Of a DNA stretch of 43,290 nt, positions 17,955-27,687 are shown one piece after another (positions within the stretch are counted from its first letter, which is position 1; each line of letters opens with the position of its first letter). The notes beneath the pieces were generated by a model. That model had not been told where the DNA came from. It saw only the letters and a list, made by a program, of their open reading frames with translations, and did no database searches. The DNA is from Alphaproteobacteria bacterium (lineage in GTDB: Bacteria > Pseudomonadota > Alphaproteobacteria > Rickettsiales > UBA1997). The position numbers and the translations under genes were made by a program. Where the stretch lies: contig JAURQX010000016.1 in the NCBI GenBank assembly GCA_030835905.1, forward strand, positions 1 through 43,290, in the 5' to 3' direction.

Positions 17955-18056
17955 TATAATTTTGATTTCTGAAATATTATTTATTACGCGCCACATGGCG
18001 CGCCCCACTCTTGTGGGGCCCCATTTATCCTAGCCTCCTAAAGGAGTCTAGGATAA
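17955..18056. repeat. Triple-hairpin 102-base direct repeat, copy 2
   Basis: Second exact copy, offset 137 bases from the first and separated from it by 35 unrelated bases (17920-17954). It carries the same three hairpins at 17988-18001, 18002-18019 and 18025-18056. It ends 84 bases before the pstS ATG, so it may lie in or next to the pstS leader. Confidence 0.9.
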
Positions 18057-18140
18057 ATTAAAAAAAACATTGATTTTTTTTTAATAAATAAAAAAATTCG
18101 CGCCAAATTTTGATAAAACGAATTTTTTACCTTTGATATT

Positions 18141-19190
18141 ATGTCTTTTTTAACAAGGTTTAAAGTTTGTTTGTTAGCGATTTTTATATTGTTTTATCAT
18201 CAAACATTAGCCTTTTCTTTTTCTTTTAAACAAGCAGAGAGAAGTTACATCCAAGTTGTTGGCTCGTCAACGGTATATCCATTTACTGCTGTAATTGCTG
18301 AAACCTTTGGTCGCAATACAAATTATAGAACACCAATTGTTGAAGCGACCGGTACAGGAGGTGGCTTTAAACTATTTTGCCTAGGGTTAGGTTATGGCTA
18401 TCCTGACTTTTCTAACGCTTCAAGACCGATTAAGCAAAGCGAGGTTAAAAAATGTGCTGAAAATGGCGTAAAAGATATTACAGAAGTTAAAATTGGTTAT
18501 GATGGTATAGTTTTAGCTAATTCTAAACTAGGTCAAAAATTTAATCTTAAAAAAGAAGAAATTTTTTTAGCTTTAGCTGATAAGGTACCAGATCAAAATG
18601 GTAATCTGGTTAACAATTTTTATAATAAATGGAGTGAAATTAATCCTAAATTACCTAATATTGAAATTGCGATCTATGGTCCACCTCCCACCTCAGGAAC
18701 AAGAGACGCATTTGTTGAATTATTGATGGAAGATGTTTGTAAAAGCATGACTGCATTTAAAATAAATTATCCAAACGACAAAAAAAGACAAAAAATTTGT
18801 CACCTTATAAGAAGTGATAACAAATTTATAGAAGCTGGAGAAAATGATAATTTGATCGTGAAAAAACTAAAGAGCAATAAAGATGCTTTTGGTATTTTTG
18901 GCTTCTCTTTTTTACAAGAAAATCAAGATTTAATTCAAGCTTCAGATATTGATGGAGTTGCACCATCTTTTGATTCGATAATCTCTGGATCTTATAAAGT
19001 ATCTCGTCCCTTATACATATATTACAAATCAGAAAATTTAGACTTAATTCCGGGTATGAGAGAATTCATTAAAGAAATAATTAGCAACAATACGATTGGT
19101 CAAGACGGCTATTTGTTGCAAAAAGGTCTTATTCCGTTATCCGACTGGGAAACCAAAAAGATGCGGGATAAGATAATGAAAACCCTATAA
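18141..19190 (+). CDS. pstS: PstS-like periplasmic phosphate-binding protein
   Basis: This is a substrate-binding protein of the PBP-like phosphate family. An N-terminal Sec signal (hydrophobic run after MSFLTRFK, about residues 8-24) precedes the mature start. The phosphate-loop signature VVGSSTVYPF is at about 40, then EATGTGGGFK, DFSNASRPIK, and PPPTSGTRDAF, the classic phosphate-contact segments. It lacks a lipobox Cys, so it is probably soluble in the periplasm. pstCAB and phoU are not adjacent, so transport partners must be elsewhere. 349 residues. Confidence 0.9.
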   Translation: MSFLTRFKVCLLAIFILFYHQTLAFSFSFKQAERSYIQVVGSSTVYPFTAVIAETFGRNTNYRTPIVEATGTGGGFKLFCLGLGYGYPDFSNASRPIKQSEVKKCAENGVKDITEVKIGYDGIVLANSKLGQKFNLKKEEIFLALADKVPDQNGNLVNNFYNKWSEINPKLPNIEIAIYGPPPTSGTRDAFVELLMEDVCKSMTAFKINYPNDKKRQKICHLIRSDNKFIEAGENDNLIVKKLKSNKDAFGIFGFSFLQENQDLIQASDIDGVAPSFDSIISGSYKVSRPLYIYYKSENLDLIPGMREFIKEIISNNTIGQDGYLLQKGLIPLSDWETKKMRDKIMKTL

Positions 19191-19437
19191 ACGAGTTTTT
19201 ATTATGTTTTGTCCGAGGTTTTCGCTTAGGCATTTTAAAAGAATGTCTTTAGTGATAAATTTCTCATTCGTATTAACTACTAAATATCTATCAATCATGG
19301 TTTTTATTCCATTAGCAGTGTTAGTTACGTTATCAGTAGTTACTACTTTGATCTAGGATAATTTTTCTCTTATCTTCTATTGATGAGAGATTTATCCAAG
19401 CGATAACTTCTAAGTAGGTTTCAACTTTGAATCCTAG
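19185..19437 (-). pseudogene. Possible decayed small ORF between pstS and uvrA
   Basis: On the minus strand two short open stretches lie in different frames: 19437-19333 (34 residues, including VETYLEVIAWINLSSIED) and 19298-19185 (37 residues from an ATG, MIDRYLVVNTNEKFITKD). Their composition looks protein-like and they could be halves of one frameshifted gene, but I recognise no family. The second half overlaps the end of pstS tail to tail. Chance is a real alternative. Confidence 0.18.
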
Positions 19438-19442
19438 CTAAC

Positions 19443-19482
19443 GGGGTTTGTCATGACAATTGTTATGGCAAACCCCTTTTTT
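19443..19482 (+). terminator. Strong Rho-independent terminator, 17-bp stem
   Basis: GGGGTTTG and CAAACCCC close an almost perfect palindrome (19443-19476, centre ACAATTGT, G-U pairs only) followed by six T. It lies 252 bases beyond the pstS stop and before uvrA, so it ends either a long pstS 3' UTR or a separate small RNA. Confidence 0.85.
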
Positions 19483-19588
19483 ATATGCTCTTAACTAATT
19501 TGATGTATTTTTTTGGGATTTTTAGTTGTAAAAAAACAAATGGCAGGTTAAATGGTCATTTAGTTTTTAATTAATTTTTAATAAAATC

Positions 19589-22567
19589 ATGGAAGAGAAG
19601 TTCATCAGGGTAGTTGGCGCTAAAGAGCATAACCTTAAAAATGTGAGCATCGATATTCCAAAAAATCAACTAGTTGTCGTTACTGGTTTAAGTGGTTCTG
19701 GTAAGTCATCTTTGGTTTTTGACACAATATATGCTGAAGGACAAAGAAGATTTGTCGAAAGTCTTTCAGCTTATGCTCGTCAATTTCTTGATATGCAAGA
19801 CAAACCTGATGTTGAATCAATTACTGGACTTTCTCCAGCTATCGCCATTGATCAAAAAACCACTTCAAAAAATCCACGTTCAACAGTTGGTACCATTACT
19901 GAAATTTACGATCATTTTCGCTTGCTTTTTGCTAGAATCGGCATCCCCTATTCACCAGCGACAGGCAAGCCAATTGTTAGTCAATCTGTTACGCAGATGG
20001 TTGATAAAATTTTATCACTACCTGAAAAATCACGTCTTTATATTATGGCACCAATTATCAGAGGCCAAAAAGGTGAGTTTCGTAAAGAAATGATGAATGC
20101 TAGGAAGCAAGGTTTCCAAAGAATGAAAGTTGATGGTAAGCTTTATAATCTCAACGATATTTTACCTAAACTTGATAAAAACAAAAAACATGATGTTGAA
20201 ATTATAGTTGATCGCATAGTTTTAAGCAAAGATCTAGGAAATCGTATTGCTGATTCGGTTGAGACTGCTCTTAAAACCTCCGAAGGCTTGCTTAATATTG
20301 AAATAGTTGGCTTACCAGAAGATTTTGATAAGAAAAGCTACCAACAATATCTTGAAGATCGCTTTGCCAAAGATCCATCAATTATTAACGTTAATATTGA
20401 CGAGGTTAAAGAGGGCAATATTTTGGTTTTCAGCGAAAAATTCTCTTGCCCCGATTCCGGCTTTTCAATTTCTGAAATTGAACCAAGATTATTCTCTTTC
20501 AACTCTCCTTCAGGCGCATGTAAACATTGCGATGGGCTTGGTAATGAATTATATTTTAACGAAGATTTAGTTATCGAAGATGAAAATTTATCTCTAAGAG
20601 CTGGTGCTATTTCGGTTTGGCAAGGGGTGCAAGAAAGATTTTATCAGCAAGTATTACAAGCAATGTCTGAATATTATGGATTTAGTCTAGATATTCCTTT
20701 TAAAAAGATTAAAAAAGAGTTTCGTGATAAGATTTTACATGGTACAGGCGAGGATGAAATCGAGATAAAAATTGAAGATGGATTAAAATCAATAATAGTC
20801 AAAAAACCTTTTGAAGGAATTATCCCAAGCCTTAAAAAAAGACTAAATGATTCTGAAAATGATTCTATTCAAAATGAGTTAGCAAAATATCAAACTATCA
20901 GAGTTTGTCGCAACTGTGATGGCTATCGTCTTAACGATCAAGCTTTATCAGTTAAGATTGCTAATTTGCATATCGGACAAGTTAGCGCCATGTCAATTGA
21001 GTCTTTAGCATGTTGGTTTGACGAATTACCCAAAAAAATCTCTCCAATTCATAATAAAATTGCTGAGAGATTATTTAAAGAAATTAATCGTCGATTAGGG
21101 TTCTTAAAAAATGTTGGTTTAGAATATTTAACAATTAATCGTGAAGCTGGCACTTTATCTGGGGGCGAATCACAAAGAATTCGTCTTGCATCTCAAATTG
21201 GCTCCGGGCTTTCTGGCGTGGTGTACGTTTTAGACGAACCTTCAATTGGCTTACACCAATCAGATAATGATAAGTTAATTGCTACCTTAAAAAATTTACG
21301 AGATTTAGGAAATTCAGTTATCGTTGTTGAGCATGATGAAGAAATGATGCGTGAAGCTGAATATTTGATCGACGTTGGCCCAGGCGCTGGAATTCATGGT
21401 GGGCAAATTATTTCCAAAGGCGTACCAGACGAAGTATTTAGCGATCCAAATAGTATAACTGGTCAGTATTTATCAGGTGCTAAAGAAATTGAACTTCCAA
21501 AAGTCAGACGCAAAATTGATCCAAAAAAAATGATCAAACTTGAAGGTGCTAGAATCAATAACCTAAAAAATCTTACACTCAATTTACCGCTTAAAGTATT
21601 TACCGCTGTTTCTGGCATTTCTGGCGGCGGAAAATCAAGCTTAATTATCAAGACACTTTACCCAGCACTTAATAGAATTTTAAACAAATCAAAAGTGATT
21701 CCGGGTGAGTATGATTCTTTAACTGGCTTTCATTTTATTGACAAAATTATTGAAATCGATCAATCACCAATCGGCAGAACTCCCAGATCTAATCCTTGTA
21801 CTTATGTTGGTGCATTTACTTTTATCCGTGAGTTTTTTACCACTTTACCTGAAGCAAAATCTCGCGGCTACAAAGTTGGCAGATTTTCTTTTAATGTTAA
21901 AGGTGGAAGATGCGAAACTTGTCAAGGGGACGGCTTGATAAAAATTGAGATGCATTTCTTGCCAGATGTTTATGTAAAATGCGATAATTGCCACGGCAAA
22001 CGTTATAATCGTGAAACATTAGAAGTAAAATACAAAGGCAAATCAATTTCTGATATTTTGGAAATGACAGCGGAAGATGCAGCAGACTTCTTCTCAAATA
22101 TGTCACATATTTATGAAAAATTCAGAGCTTTGTGTGACGTTGGTCTTGGTTATATGAAAATTGGCCAAAGCGCCACAACACTCTCTGGTGGCGAGGCGCA
22201 AAGAATTAAACTTGCTCGTGAATTAAGTCGTAAAGCAACTGGTGATACTCTTTATATTCTTGACGAACCAACCACAGGATTGCACTTTGAGGATATTAGC
22301 AAACTACTAAAAGTATTGCACAAATTAGTTGATGCCGGAAATTCAATTTTAGTAATTGAACACAATCTTGACGTTTTAAAAACCGCAGATTGGATTATTG
22401 ATATTGGACCTTGTGGCGGCCAAAAAGGGGGTTATATTGTAGCCGAAGGCAGTCCAGAAGATGTTATCAAAATAGATAAATCAGTTACTGGAAAATATCT
22501 AGCTAAAAGCCTGACAAATAAAACAAATGAATCCTTGCCTGAAAAAAAAAGACTAAAAATGGCCTAG
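19589..22567 (+). CDS. uvrA: Excinuclease ABC subunit A (UvrA)
   Basis: This damage-recognition ATPase dimer loads UvrB. Two ABC modules are visible: Walker [10 protein letters not shown] at 33-41, signature [16 protein letters not shown], then the second Walker [10 protein letters not shown] and signature [15 protein letters not shown]. The zinc module of the second half is intact (CETCQGDG ... [10 protein letters not shown]). In the first half the usual CPxC is CPDS, which I believe is common in alphaproteobacterial UvrA. 992 residues, longer than the E. coli protein by an ordinary margin. The ispA ATG follows 4 bases after the stop, so the two are cotranscribed. Confidence 0.98.
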   Translation: MEEKFIRVVGAKEHNLKNVSIDIPKNQLVVVTGLSGSGKSSLVFDTIYAEGQRRFVESLSAYARQFLDMQDKPDVESITGLSPAIAIDQKTTSKNPRSTVGTITEIYDHFRLLFARIGIPYSPATGKPIVSQSVTQMVDKILSLPEKSRLYIMAPIIRGQKGEFRKEMMNARKQGFQRMKVDGKLYNLNDILPKLDKNKKHDVEIIVDRIVLSKDLGNRIADSVETALKTSEGLLNIEIVGLPEDFDKKSYQQYLEDRFAKDPSIINVNIDEVKEGNILVFSEKFSCPDSGFSISEIEPRLFSFNSPSGACKHCDGLGNELYFNEDLVIEDENLSLRAGAISVWQGVQERFYQQVLQAMSEYYGFSLDIPFKKIKKEFRDKILHGTGEDEIEIKIEDGLKSIIVKKPFEGIIPSLKKRLNDSENDSIQNELAKYQTIRVCRNCDGYRLNDQALSVKIANLHIGQVSAMSIESLACWFDELPKKISPIHNKIAERLFKEINRRLGFLKNVGLEYLTINREAGTLSGGESQRIRLASQIGSGLSGVVYVLDEPSIGLHQSDNDKLIATLKNLRDLGNSVIVVEHDEEMMREAEYLIDVGPGAGIHGGQIISKGVPDEVFSDPNSITGQYLSGAKEIELPKVRRKIDPKKMIKLEGARINNLKNLTLNLPLKVFTAVSGISGGGKSSLIIKTLYPALNRILNKSKVIPGEYDSLTGFHFIDKIIEIDQSPIGRTPRSNPCTYVGAFTFIREFFTTLPEAKSRGYKVGRFSFNVKGGRCETCQGDGLIKIEMHFLPDVYVKCDNCHGKRYNRETLEVKYKGKSISDILEMTAEDAADFFSNMSHIYEKFRALCDVGLGYMKIGQSATTLSGGEAQRIKLARELSRKATGDTLYILDEPTTGLHFEDISKLLKVLHKLVDAGNSILVIEHNLDVLKTADWIIDIGPCGGQKGGYIVAEGSPEDVIKIDKSVTGKYLAKSLTNKTNESLPEKKRLKMA

Positions 22568-22571
22568 ATTT

Positions 22572-23459
22572 ATGCAAAAAATAATCGCAGATCAAAAAAT
22601 ATTTCGAGATGAATTACTTAAATGCTCAACCTCTATAGAAGGTAAAATCGAGAAAATATTACCTAAAAATTTTACTGACTCTAGATTGATTGAAGCTATG
22701 CGTTATTGCATCCTTTCGAATGGCAAAAGAATAAGGCCTTTTTTAGTTTTGAGTAGCGCTAAAATGTTTAATGTTAGCCAAGAACAAGCTCTAAATACGG
22801 CAATAGCAATCGAATTTATTCACACATACTCCCTGATTCATGATGATCTACCAGCAATGGATGATGACGATATGAGGAGGGGCAGGTTATCTTGTCATAA
22901 ACAATTTGATGAAGCAACAGCAATTCTTGCTGGTGATGCTTTTTTAACTTATGCTTTTGAAATTTTATCTGATTCAGAAACCCATGAAGACCCCGCTGTT
23001 AGATGTCAATTAATTAGCGCTATTGCCAAATCATCAGGCTTTAGAGGGATGGTTGGTGGCCAGATGATTGATTTAGAAAATTGTGACCAAAAAATTTCCA
23101 GCGAACAAATCGCTAAACTGCACCGCCTAAAAACTGGCGAACTTTTTATGTGCTCTGTTGAATCTGGTGCAATTTTAGGAAATGCTTCAAATATGGAACG
23201 CAAAGCTTTAAGAAATTTTGCTCATGATCTTGGCTTGGCCTTTCAAATCAAAGATGATATTTTAGATCACTGCGATAATGATAATGCAAAAGCTGATCAT
23301 AATAGTAATTCCAGCATTGTTAAAACTATAGGATTAGCCAATGCTAAGCAAAGACTAGAATTACTAAAATCGCAAGCCATAACTCATCTAAGTATTTTCG
23401 ATAGCAGGTCAAAAAGTTTGACTAAATTGGCAGAATTTGTAGTGAGTCGTGATCGCTAA
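22572..23459 (+). CDS. ispA: Short-chain polyprenyl diphosphate synthase (farnesyl/geranylgeranyl type)
   Basis: It condenses isopentenyl diphosphate with allylic diphosphates to feed undecaprenyl and ubiquinone synthesis. NGKRIRPFLVL precedes the first Asp-rich motif HDDLPAMDDDDMRRG (91-104), and the second is FQIKDDILDH. GGQMIDLE and KTGELF are family motifs. 295 residues fits IspA. Chain length cannot be read with certainty from sequence alone. Convergent with rlmE. Confidence 0.92.
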   Translation: MQKIIADQKIFRDELLKCSTSIEGKIEKILPKNFTDSRLIEAMRYCILSNGKRIRPFLVLSSAKMFNVSQEQALNTAIAIEFIHTYSLIHDDLPAMDDDDMRRGRLSCHKQFDEATAILAGDAFLTYAFEILSDSETHEDPAVRCQLISAIAKSSGFRGMVGGQMIDLENCDQKISSEQIAKLHRLKTGELFMCSVESGAILGNASNMERKALRNFAHDLGLAFQIKDDILDHCDNDNAKADHNSNSSIVKTIGLANAKQRLELLKSQAITHLSIFDSRSKSLTKLAEFVVSRDR

Positions 23460-23495
23460 ATCTTTTGCAAAAAAATATTCAAAGTAACTTATAAT

Positions 23496-24164
23496 TTAAC
23501 TAATAAATCCATTAGCAATAAGGTAAGTTTCGCTTGAATCTTTGCGAGAGGAATTTGGCTTGAAGTATTTAACATTCTTAAAACATGTTTTTAGATTTTT
23601 CACTAAATCTTCTGATGATCCACCCTGAAATATCTTAGCAATAAAACAGCCGTCTTTTTTTAGAATTTTAACTGCTAGATTTAGCGAATCTTCAACTATA
23701 CCAATAATTCTTAGGTGATCAGTTCTTCTATCGCCCGAAGTATTAGCTGCCATATCCGACATAACAACATCACATTTTCCATATTTATTATAAGGAATCT
23801 GTTTTAATTGGTTAATTATTATTTCATGAGCATCTTCTTTTAAAAAATCCATTTGCAAGAAATTTACTCCAGATAGTTCTGGCATTTCTAACAAATCAAT
23901 TGCCACCACATTATTATCACCTACTTTTTTAACGGCGTATTGCGACCAGCCCCCCGGAGCCGAACCAAGGTCCACAATAATTTTATTTTTTTTGAAGATT
24001 TTGAACTTTTCGTCAATTTCAATTATTTTATAAGCCGCTCGAGATCTGAGCCCTTCATTTTTAGCTTTTTTAGTATATTCGTCATTCATTTGACGAAGCA
24101 ACCATTTTTGTGAGGAAAGCTTTAATTTTTTAGCCTTATCTAACTTATTAACTTTTTTCATCAA
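23496..24164 (-). CDS. rlmE: 23S rRNA 2'-O-ribose methyltransferase RlmE (FtsJ/RrmJ)
   Basis: It methylates U2552 in the ribosomal A loop using SAM. LRSRAAYKIIEID, the SAM loop VDLGSAPGGWSQ, VMSDMAANTSGDRRTDH, CFIAKIFQG and RKDSSETYLIA contain the expected K-D-K-E catalytic residues. Start ATG 24164 (or 24161, second Met). Its beginning overlaps the upstream Trm112-like gene by 17 bases, implying coupled translation. 222 residues. Confidence 0.95.
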   Translation of the reverse strand: MMKKVNKLDKAKKLKLSSQKWLLRQMNDEYTKKAKNEGLRSRAAYKIIEIDEKFKIFKKNKIIVDLGSAPGGWSQYAVKKVGDNNVVAIDLLEMPELSGVNFLQMDFLKEDAHEIIINQLKQIPYNKYGKCDVVMSDMAANTSGDRRTDHLRIIGIVEDSLNLAVKILKKDGCFIAKIFQGGSSEDLVKNLKTCFKNVKYFKPNSSRKDSSETYLIANGFIS

Positions 24165-24315
24165 TTATCATATTTGGGATATTATCTGCGATTGGGAACT
24201 CTAATTGGCATTTAGCGCACTTTAATTGTTGAACTTGCTTAACATATTCAATATCTCTGTTACATTTAGGGCAAGCTAAAATTTCTAACAAATCTTCGTT
24301 AAATTCTTGATTCAT
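24148..24315 (-). CDS. Trm112-like/YcaR-family small zinc-binding protein
   Basis: This 55-residue ORF reads MNQEFNEDLLEILACPKCNR, then LKCAKCQLEFPI and NIPNMIIDE. LLEILACPxC ... CxxC ... FPI...IPxML is the signature of the UPF0434/Trm112 family. In eukaryotes and archaea Trm112 activates methyltransferases. The four Cys (15, 18, 33, 36) can bind zinc. It overlaps the start of rlmE, itself a methyltransferase, by 17 bases; a functional partnership is an attractive inference but not established. Confidence 0.88.
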   Translation of the reverse strand: MNQEFNEDLLEILACPKCNRDIEYVKQVQQLKCAKCQLEFPIADNIPNMIIDEKS

Positions 24316-24367
24316 AATAGTTATAAAGATTAAAATTTTTAAAATATTAAAATTTTCAAAAAGAAAA

Positions 24368-25432
24368 GTGCAACAAAAGTTAAAAACAATAGGAATTGTT
24401 GGTGGCGGGCAGTTAGGCAGAATGATCTGTTTTGAAGCTCATAAAATGGGCTTTAAAACTGTTGTTTTTTGCGATCAAAATGATTCTTCGGCAAGTTTTG
24501 TTACTAACAAAACTATAATTGCTGACTATAAAGATCAAATACAGCTAGAGAAATTTGCCAATCAGGTTGATGTGGTTACTTTTGAATTTGAGAATATTCC
24601 CTACCAAACTATTAATTTTATTAATCAAAAAGTTCCTGTTTATCCAAATCCAGAAGTTTTGAGAATTACACAGGATCGCATTTTAGAAAAAACTTTTTTA
24701 CAAAAGATTGGTGTTACAACCACGGATTTTTTGGTGATTAACTCTTTAAGTCAATTAAGAGAAGGTTTTAATAAATTTAAAAAATCTATACTAAAAACTG
24801 CCACTTTAGGATATGATGGCAAAGGTCAATATATTATAAAAGATGATTTGGATATTGATTCAGCTTGGCAAAATTTTAAAAATATTTCATTAATTTTAGA
24901 AAAATTTTGTGCTTTTGATATAGAAATTTCAGTAATAGCAGCAAGATCAGTTTCAGGAGAGGTTAAAACTTATGAGCCAGTATACAATCAACACCTAAAT
25001 TCAATTTTAGATAAGACTATTTATCCCGCACCAATAGCACAAGAATTAAAAATTAAGGCTCAAGAAATTGCTAAAAAAATTGCTAAAGAGTTAAATTTAG
25101 TAGGTGTTTTAGCAGTCGAGTTTTTTGTAGCAAACAATCAATTACTGGTTAATGAACTAGCACCTAGGCCTCATAATTCTGGACATATAACCATGGATTT
25201 ATGCATAACTTCACAGTTTGAACAATTAATTAAAGCAATTACAAATATTAAGTTAGGTGATTGTAGCTTTTATGCAGTCGGACATATGCAAAATCTAGTT
25301 GGCAATCAAGTTTTAGATTTGAACAAATTTTACCAAAATGATAAAACAAAAGTTCACTTATACGGCAAAAATGAAGTAAAAGAAGGTAGAAAAATGGGTC
25401 ATGTTAATATTATTGAAAAATTATTGAACTAA
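24368..25432 (+). CDS. purK: N5-carboxyaminoimidazole ribonucleotide synthase (PurK)
   Basis: This ATP-grasp enzyme carboxylates AIR with bicarbonate in de novo purine synthesis; PurE acts next and is not in the window. The GGGQLGRM nucleotide-binding loop is near residue 12, TFEFENIP, KTATLGYDGKGQ and NELAPRPHNSGH are signature segments. GTG start at 24368 gives the standard N-terminus. 354 residues. With purB at 32039 it indicates purine-making ability, unlike Rickettsia. A terminator follows at 25522. Confidence 0.95.
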   Translation: MQQKLKTIGIVGGGQLGRMICFEAHKMGFKTVVFCDQNDSSASFVTNKTIIADYKDQIQLEKFANQVDVVTFEFENIPYQTINFINQKVPVYPNPEVLRITQDRILEKTFLQKIGVTTTDFLVINSLSQLREGFNKFKKSILKTATLGYDGKGQYIIKDDLDIDSAWQNFKNISLILEKFCAFDIEISVIAARSVSGEVKTYEPVYNQHLNSILDKTIYPAPIAQELKIKAQEIAKKIAKELNLVGVLAVEFFVANNQLLVNELAPRPHNSGHITMDLCITSQFEQLIKAITNIKLGDCSFYAVGHMQNLVGNQVLDLNKFYQNDKTKVHLYGKNEVKEGRKMGHVNIIEKLLN

Positions 25433-25521
25433 ATTTATTCAATATTTTTCCCAACCTTGACAGAGCAGCTACCCAAGAAATAGTCCAAATTAATTTTATC
25501 ATTAAGTTGATTTTTATAAAT

Positions 25522-25548
25522 AAAAACCTACTATTTTAACAGGTTTTT
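25522..25548. terminator. Rho-independent terminator after purK
   Basis: AAAAACCT (25522-25529) and AGGTTTTT (25541-25548) form an 8-bp stem with A and T flanks usable in both directions. It separates purK from the ATP synthase operon. Confidence 0.7.
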
Positions 25549-25575
25549 CCCTTAAAAAATTCAAATAACTTGATT

Positions 25576-26124
25576 ATGCCTAGAGCTTCTGTTATTGCCA
25601 AAAATTACTCAAAAGCATTATTCATCGCAGCAAGAAAGATTGACTCAATTGAAAGCACAGAACAAGAACTACAGAAGTTCAAAGATAATTTTAGCACCAG
25701 CTTTGCCAATGAATTAAAGAACCCAGTAATTTCAAAAAATGACTTAGCTAAAATTGTTAATGAAATAGCTCAAAAATTTGAATTGAGTGCACTTACCAAA
25801 GAATTTTTTGCATCAATTGTTCGCAATCGTAGACTTAATCTTTTTCCTGAAATTTACGAAGAATTTTCAAGAATTGTTAAAAAATTCAAGAATATTATTG
25901 AGATTGAAGTTATATCAGCACTTAAAGCTGATCAAGTAAGTCTTGATAAAATAAAAAATTTAGTTCAAAAAAAATACCCCGATAAAATTATCAACGTTAA
26001 AGAAGCGGTTAATGATAATATTTTAGGAGGTTTTCAAGTTAAAATTGGTTCAAATTTATTAGATGCGAGCTTGAAAAATCAACTTGAAAAAATTAAAAAA
26101 GAATGTATCACAGCAATTAATTAA
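25576..26124 (+). CDS. atpH: F1F0 ATP synthase delta subunit
   Basis: The delta subunit (OSCP-like) joins the F1 head to the peripheral stalk. AKNYSKALF near the start, RNRRLNLFPEIYEEF and the C-terminal NDNILGGFQVKIGSNLLDASLKNQL match the family. ATG 25576 is preferred over a TTG two codons earlier because MPRASVIAKNYSKALF fits the family start. 182 residues. atpA starts 18 bases after the stop. Confidence 0.93.
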   Translation: MPRASVIAKNYSKALFIAARKIDSIESTEQELQKFKDNFSTSFANELKNPVISKNDLAKIVNEIAQKFELSALTKEFFASIVRNRRLNLFPEIYEEFSRIVKKFKNIIEIEVISALKADQVSLDKIKNLVQKKYPDKIINVKEAVNDNILGGFQVKIGSNLLDASLKNQLEKIKKECITAIN

Positions 26125-26142
26125 ACTATCTAAAACAAAGAA

Positions 26143-27678
26143 ATGGAACTTAAAGTTGAAGAATTTTCTAATATATTACAAAGACAAATTGCAAATTTCC
26201 AATCATCAGCTGATTTCAAAGAAATAGGAGAAGTTATTAAAGTTGGTGACGGAATTGCCAAGGTTTATGGTCTTGATAACGTACAGGCTGGAGAACTTGT
26301 AGAGTTTGAGTCTGGCGTTAAGGGAATGGCACTTAACTTGGAATCTGACAATGTTGGTATCGTTGTTTTTGGTGACACTCATCTAATCAAAGAAGGTTCA
26401 ATCGTAAAAAGAACTGGAAAGATCGTTGAAGTTCCAGTTGGTAAAGCTCTTCTTGGTCGAGTTGTTGATTCTTTAGGTAATCCACTCGATGGTAAAGGTC
26501 CTATTGAAACCAAAGAATATCGAAGAGTTGAAGTGAAAGCACCAGGAATTGTTGAAAGACAATCAGTGTCGGAACCAATGCAAACTGGTATCAAAGCCAT
26601 TGACAGCTTGATTCCAATTGGTCGTGGCCAAAGAGAATTAATTATTGGCGATCGTCAAACCGGTAAAACAGCGGTTGTTATTGATACTTTTATCAATCAG
26701 CTTAAGGCTCACAAAAATAATATTGAGTCTGATAAATTATACTGTATTTATGTTGCGATTGGTCAAAAAAGATCAACTGTTGCTCAAATTGTTAAAACGC
26801 TTGAAGATGCTGGCGCCATGGACTACACTGCAGTAGTTTGCGCTTCTGCTTCCGAAGCTGCAGCACTACAATTTTTTGCACCATATACTGGCTGCGCAAT
26901 TGGCGAATATTTCAGAGATAATGGTATGCACGCTCTAATTGCTTACGATGATTTAAGTAAACACGCCGTTGCTTATCGCGAAATGTCGCTTCTTCTTCGC
27001 CGTCCGCCAGGAAGAGAAGCATACCCGGGCGATGTTTTTTATGTTCACTCGCGCTTGTTAGAAAGGGCTGCTAAAATGTCTGCAGAAACTGGTGGAGGCT
27101 CATTAACCGCATTGCCAATTATTGAAACTCAAGCAGGTGACGTTTCGGCATATATCCCAACCAACGTTATTTCGATAACCGATGGTCAAATTTTCTTAGA
27201 AACAGATCTTTTTTATAAAGGGATAAAACCAGCTGTGAATGTTGGTTTGTCAGTTTCTAGGGTTGGTTCTGCTGCACAGACAAAGGCGATGAAGCAAGTT
27301 GCAGGAACTATCAAGCTTGATTTAGCTCAATTTAGAGAACTTGAATCATTTGCTCAGTTTGGTTCTGATCTTGACGCTGCAACACAAAAACTCCTTGATA
27401 AGGGTCGCAAGCTGACTGAGTTGCTAAAGCAAGATCAATATCAGCCTTTAAATATGGAACAACAAGTTATATCAATTTACATTGGGGTTAAGGGTTATCT
27501 TGAAAAAATCCCAGCTAATGATATAACTAAATTTGAGTCAGAATTTTTACGTCACATCGAATCTTCAAATTCAGAAATATTGAAATCAATTTCCAAAGAT
27601 AAGAAGCTTACTCCAGAAAATGAAGAAAAGCTTAAAAAAGAAGTTGCTGATTTTGTTGAAATTTTTTTAAGTAAGTAA
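26143..27678 (+). CDS. atpA: F1F0 ATP synthase alpha subunit
   Basis: This non-catalytic nucleotide-binding subunit alternates with beta in the F1 hexamer. P loop GDRQTGKT is at 169-176, and [15 protein letters not shown] and [13 protein letters not shown] follow. 511 residues is normal. Lies between atpH and atpG with short gaps. Confidence 0.98.
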   Translation: MELKVEEFSNILQRQIANFQSSADFKEIGEVIKVGDGIAKVYGLDNVQAGELVEFESGVKGMALNLESDNVGIVVFGDTHLIKEGSIVKRTGKIVEVPVGKALLGRVVDSLGNPLDGKGPIETKEYRRVEVKAPGIVERQSVSEPMQTGIKAIDSLIPIGRGQRELIIGDRQTGKTAVVIDTFINQLKAHKNNIESDKLYCIYVAIGQKRSTVAQIVKTLEDAGAMDYTAVVCASASEAAALQFFAPYTGCAIGEYFRDNGMHALIAYDDLSKHAVAYREMSLLLRRPPGREAYPGDVFYVHSRLLERAAKMSAETGGGSLTALPIIETQAGDVSAYIPTNVISITDGQIFLETDLFYKGIKPAVNVGLSVSRVGSAAQTKAMKQVAGTIKLDLAQFRELESFAQFGSDLDAATQKLLDKGRKLTELLKQDQYQPLNMEQQVISIYIGVKGYLEKIPANDITKFESEFLRHIESSNSEILKSISKDKKLTPENEEKLKKEVADFVEIFLSK

Positions 27679-27687
27679 GGTTTATTT

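Larger units (their letters stand above)
17444..18140. other. Gene-free spacer with nested repeats between csp and pstS
   Basis: In this stretch of nearly 700 bases I find no credible gene. It holds a 16-bp inverted repeat (17722-17781) and two perfect 102-base direct repeats (17818-17919, 17955-18056) rich in hairpins. The rest is very AT-rich and must include promoters for leftward csp and rightward pstS. Confidence 0.8.

Noticed and set aside
17818..18056. CRISPR array
   Set aside because: There are only two copies, each 102 bases with a single 35-base spacer, internal multiple hairpins and no cas genes.
20454..20465. Missing second Cys in the first zinc module of UvrA (CPDS instead of CPxC)
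   Set aside because: I recall the same change as common in alphaproteobacterial UvrA, so it is not a sign of damage to this gene.
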